From Candidatus Cloacimonadota bacterium (lineage in GTDB: Bacteria > Cloacimonadota > Cloacimonadia > JGIOTU-2): a stretch of DNA of 7,901 nucleotides. The DNA is taken from NCBI GenBank assembly GCA_011043895.1, contig DRBZ01000062.1, positions 1 to 7,901 of the forward strand. The letters run 5' to 3'. Below are positions 5,885-7,901 of this stretch, piece by piece (position 1 is the first letter of the stretch; every line of letters begins with the position of its first letter). The notes beneath the pieces are model-generated. The model did not search any database. It was not told the origin of the DNA and saw only the letters and a program-made list of their open reading frames with translations. The position numbers and the translations under genes are program-made.

Positions 5885-7055
5885 TGATTTTATCCTTTTT
5901 ATTTCTTTTGATTCTTATCATAAAGGTGGTGCCTTCATCCTGCTTGCTCAGAACATCAATGGAGCCATCATGCTGATCGATCATTCTTTTCACAATTGAC
6001 AATCCCAGTCCTGTTCCCTTTTCTTTGGTTGTGAAGTAAGGACGGAAAATTCGGTTCATATCCTCGGGAGGAATACCTGCCCCGGAATCTTTTATAGAAA
6101 TGATAAAGGTTTCATTATCGAATTTTGTTGAGATTTCAATAGAGCCCCTGGTGGTCATTGCTTGTATAGCATTCTGGATGAGATTTACAAAAACTTGCTT
6201 CATCTGGAGTTTATCTCCATGGAAAAGCGGTATGTCATTAGTCAATGAAAGTGTAATATCCGCTTCGTCTCTATATGGAGGAATTATCTCTCTTATCTGC
6301 TGGTTAAGATCATAGTCTTCGTAATTCGCTGTGGGCATTCGTGCAAATTTTGAGAACTCTTTTACCAGCCGTTGAAGATTATTAATCTCCTCATTGATAA
6401 CTTCCATTGAATCATTGAATATTTTATCGAAATTCTCGCTACCGGAAAGGTATTTCATCTCCATGCGCTCAGCAGAAAGACGCAAAGGTGTCAACGGATT
6501 TTTTATCTCGTGCGCCATTACCTGTGCCATCTCGCGCCACATCATATCCTTTTCTGCCTGAATAAGTTTATCCCTGTTTATTTCCAGTTCATTTACCATA
6601 TTATTGAAAGAGATGATCAATCCATTTATTGGAGAAAAACGAGATTCTTTTATTCGAATACTGAGGTCTCCTTCTGCAATTTTCTTTGTCCCTGCCTGCA
6701 GACGGTTCAGCGGTCGGGTGATCAATGTGAGAAGAACAAGCATAATAAGAAGTACAAATACTCCTGATATCACGATGAATAATGTCGAATACAATGTCAT
6801 TTCTCTTCGGAAGATATAGGTGGTCAGCTCAATTTGATTTATATCTGTAAGAATTTGAGCGACTTCTTCTTTATCGATCACTTCATCATACTGTTTATAT
6901 AGATCGTGGATCTTATCGTAAAGATTAAGCGAGGTTATGTCCTCAGAGTAGTTATCGAACTGTGTCATAAAGAAATATCGTGTCAGCATGCCTGAGAGCA
7001 CAAGAAGGATCACGATAATAATAGTTATCTGGATTTTAAAGGAAGGAAGTCTCAT
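5862..7055 (-). CDS. NtrY-like membrane sensor histidine kinase
   Basis: A 397-residue kinase. Two membrane helices (about 8-29 and 89-113) bracket a short extracytoplasmic segment of roughly 60 residues, followed by HAMP (about 111-163), the HisKA dimerisation domain with H-box MAHEIKNPLTPLR (180-192, H182 phospho-acceptor) and the HATPase_c domain: N-box NLIQNAIQAM (291-300), G1 DSGAGIPP (323-330), F-box RPYFTTK (338-344) and G2 GTGLGLSIV (347-355). All ATP-binding motifs are intact. The H-box resembles the NtrY/NtrB class, but there is no PAS domain and fewer membrane helices than classical NtrY. It should phosphorylate the overlapping downstream regulator. Its start overlaps the DUF4390 gene by 4 bp (ATGA) without a clear ribosome site, so translation is probably coupled. 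Signal unknown. Confidence 0.94.
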   Translation of the reverse strand: MRLPSFKIQITIIIVILLVLSGMLTRYFFMTQFDNYSEDITSLNLYDKIHDLYKQYDEVIDKEEVAQILTDINQIELTTYIFRREMTLYSTLFIVISGVFVLLIMLVLLTLITRPLNRLQAGTKKIAEGDLSIRIKESRFSPINGLIISFNNMVNELEINRDKLIQAEKDMMWREMAQVMAHEIKNPLTPLRLSAERMEMKYLSGSENFDKIFNDSMEVINEEINNLQRLVKEFSKFARMPTANYEDYDLNQQIREIIPPYRDEADITLSLTNDIPLFHGDKLQMKQVFVNLIQNAIQAMTTRGSIEISTKFDNETFIISIKDSGAGIPPEDMNRIFRPYFTTKEKGTGLGLSIVKRMIDQHDGSIDVLSKQDEGTTFMIRIKRNKKDKINDENFSS

Positions 7056-7609
7056 TGTTGAATATCTGACACATCAAAAGGAGTGCTTCTATGGACAGGA
7101 GGTCTTTTCCAGTATTTCATCAGCTCGATGTTCTTATCCATATCTACCAGAAATACTGATCCTAATTCTGCAGTAATTTCCAGTATATATTCTCTTCCCT
7201 CTTCAAAAAAATCTATATGTAGTACTTGTATATCTTCAAAAAATGCGAAATTTTGCTTTGCTTCGTTAAAATCAAGTGAGAAGAAATCCTCACCCTCTTC
7301 TCTGTCGATAGTATAAAATTTATCAACCACATCGTATTTAAGACTATGCTTTATGGAATTCTCATGAACTGGTAATTGGCGACCAACTTCAAATATCCTA
7401 TAGGTAAGAGAAAGCTGGACATTCTGTCCCGACTGTAAGATCTTATCAATTTCATTATTATAACAACTGAATATCCTGCATGAAAACACGAATACATTAT
7501 TGATGTTCTGAAAGGAGCAGTCCTGAAAGATGGGAGTAACATGCGAGGAAAATAATGAGCTTGCTGCTATGACAAGTGAGGTTATTTGCTTCGATATAGC
7601 TCCGAACAT
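7052..7609 (-). CDS. DUF4390-like secreted protein, first gene of the two-component operon
   Basis: A 185-residue protein whose first 23 or so residues look like a signal peptide (a Lys, then a hydrophobic stretch TSLVIAASSLF). The body shows the broad DUF4390 layout: an IDKILQSGQNVQLSLTYRIFEV segment (about 54-75) and a downstream basic/hydrophobic IKHSLKYDVVDKFYTI block (86-101), with mixed strands after. DUF4390 proteins are commonly encoded just ahead of NtrY-like kinases and their function is unknown; a role as a periplasmic partner of the kinase is inference. The assignment rests on pattern and context, not a computed profile hit. The ATG at 7609 has AGGAG about 7 nt upstream. It overlaps the kinase gene by 4 bp. 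Confidence 0.7.
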   Translation of the reverse strand: MFGAISKQITSLVIAASSLFSSHVTPIFQDCSFQNINNVFVFSCRIFSCYNNEIDKILQSGQNVQLSLTYRIFEVGRQLPVHENSIKHSLKYDVVDKFYTIDREEGEDFFSLDFNEAKQNFAFFEDIQVLHIDFFEEGREYILEITAELGSVFLVDMDKNIELMKYWKRPPVHRSTPFDVSDIQQ

Positions 7610-7631
7610 TTAAGAACTCCTATTGTAACAA

Positions 7632-7660
7632 AAATTAATAATTATTAGAAAGGTTGGCAA
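7632..7660 (-). promoter_or_regulatory. Possible promoter of the seven-gene minus-strand operon
   Basis: On the minus strand TTGCCA (7655-7660) is followed after 17 bp by TAATTT (7632-7637), a reasonable -35 with a weak -10 in a very AT-rich spacer. It is the only gap large enough for a promoter in the operon. Other AT-rich hexamers here could serve as -10, so the exact boxes are uncertain. Confidence 0.35.
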
Positions 7661-7670
7661 GAATTATATA

Positions 7671-7705
7671 AAAATAGAGGGTAAGGAGTGTTCTTCTTAC
7701 CCTCT
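7671..7705 (-). terminator. Intrinsic terminator of the DUF4097-like gene
   Basis: A perfect 10-bp stem AGAGGGTAAG (7676-7685) / CTTACCCTCT (7696-7705) closes a 10-nt loop. On the minus strand it is followed by ATTTTTATA, giving the expected run of U. It lies 12 bp beyond the stop codon of the gene that enters from the right edge, and separates that transcript from the DUF4390 operon. Confidence 0.9.
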
Positions 7706-7717
7706 GATGTATTATTA

Positions 7718-7901
7718 TCAGAGTTCAGTCACCGAATTACCATTTTTAAAATTGATTTTTCCGATACCTACACTCAGGTCATGTTTTTCAAAATGGGATT
7801 CCGAAACTGAAATATTTCCTATGCCGGAATTGCAATCTGCTTTCTTTGCAGTAGAGTTGAATACATCGATATTGCCCACGCCAGTATTACAGTCCAGTTC
7901 A
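7718..7901 (-). CDS. C-terminal part of a DUF4097-like beta-helical repeat protein (partial)
   Basis: Sixty codons plus a TGA stop at 7718-7720, open through the right edge, so the start is missing. The visible residues form about three turns of a 20-24 residue repeat whose core is (S/T)G(V/I)GNI: CNTGVGNIDV, CNSGIGNISV and LSVGIGKINF. This Gly-rich alternating pattern is what putative adhesin/DUF4097 (DUF2807-like) beta-helices show. Such proteins are usually exported or membrane-anchored and of unknown function; no signal peptide or anchor can be judged here. The strong terminator just downstream supports this as a true gene end. Confidence 0.72.
   Translation of the reverse strand, partial: ELDCNTGVGNIDVFNSTAKKADCNSGIGNISVSESHFEKHDLSVGIGKINFKNGNSVTEL

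Noticed and set aside
7610..7717. Sigma54 promoter autoregulating the two-component operon
   Set aside because: No GG-N10-GC pattern with TGGC/TTGC context was found in the gap; a TTGCCA sigma70-like box is the better reading.

Overview
The window is about 7.9 kb of AT-rich bacterial DNA with densely packed genes and Shine-Dalgarno-led translation. Nothing here fixes the lineage. A CRISPR type III accessory pair beside an NtrY/NtrX-like two-component system, an Mut7-C RNase with an N-terminal ubiquitin-like fold and an ElbB homologue would suit an anaerobic, Gram-negative-type uncultured lineage such as Cloacimonadota. That placement is a low-confidence guess.

Left end (1-338, non-coding). 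This part holds a heptamer microsatellite, an imperfect inverted counterpart about 100 bp away, a tandem 10-mer, a perfect 9-bp inverted repeat and then a clear sigma70-type promoter. The promoter drives a two-gene plus-strand operon. The first gene is a Csx20-family protein (339-728), a family linked to cyclic-oligoadenylate ring nucleases. The second is a Card1/Can2-type effector (725-1858), a CARF domain fused to a PD-(D/E)XK nuclease. The two overlap by 4 bp. The likely logic is that Cas10 makes cyclic tetra-adenylate on phage infection, Card1 is switched on to cut nucleic acid, and Csx20 clears the signal. No cas10, Cas6, Csm/Cmr gene or CRISPR array lies in the window, so the signal source must be elsewhere.

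Middle and right (1864-7609, minus strand). A compact run of seven genes is read leftwards: a secreted DUF4390-like protein, a sensor histidine kinase, an NtrC-family sigma54 response regulator, a divergent PlsY-like glycerol-3-phosphate acyltransferase, a ubiquitin-like/Mut7-C RNase, ElbB, and a macrodomain hydrolase. Junctions are overlaps of 4-23 bp or gaps of at most about 22 bp, so one transcript is likely. The first three genes form a coherent envelope-sensing unit (DUF4390, NtrY-like, NtrX-like). The rest look like lipid, RNA and metabolite housekeeping. This operon converges on card1 with only 5 bp between stop codons.

Right edge (7676-7901). An intrinsic terminator and the C-terminal 60 residues of a repeat-rich DUF4097-like beta-helical protein, also on the minus strand, enter from beyond the window.
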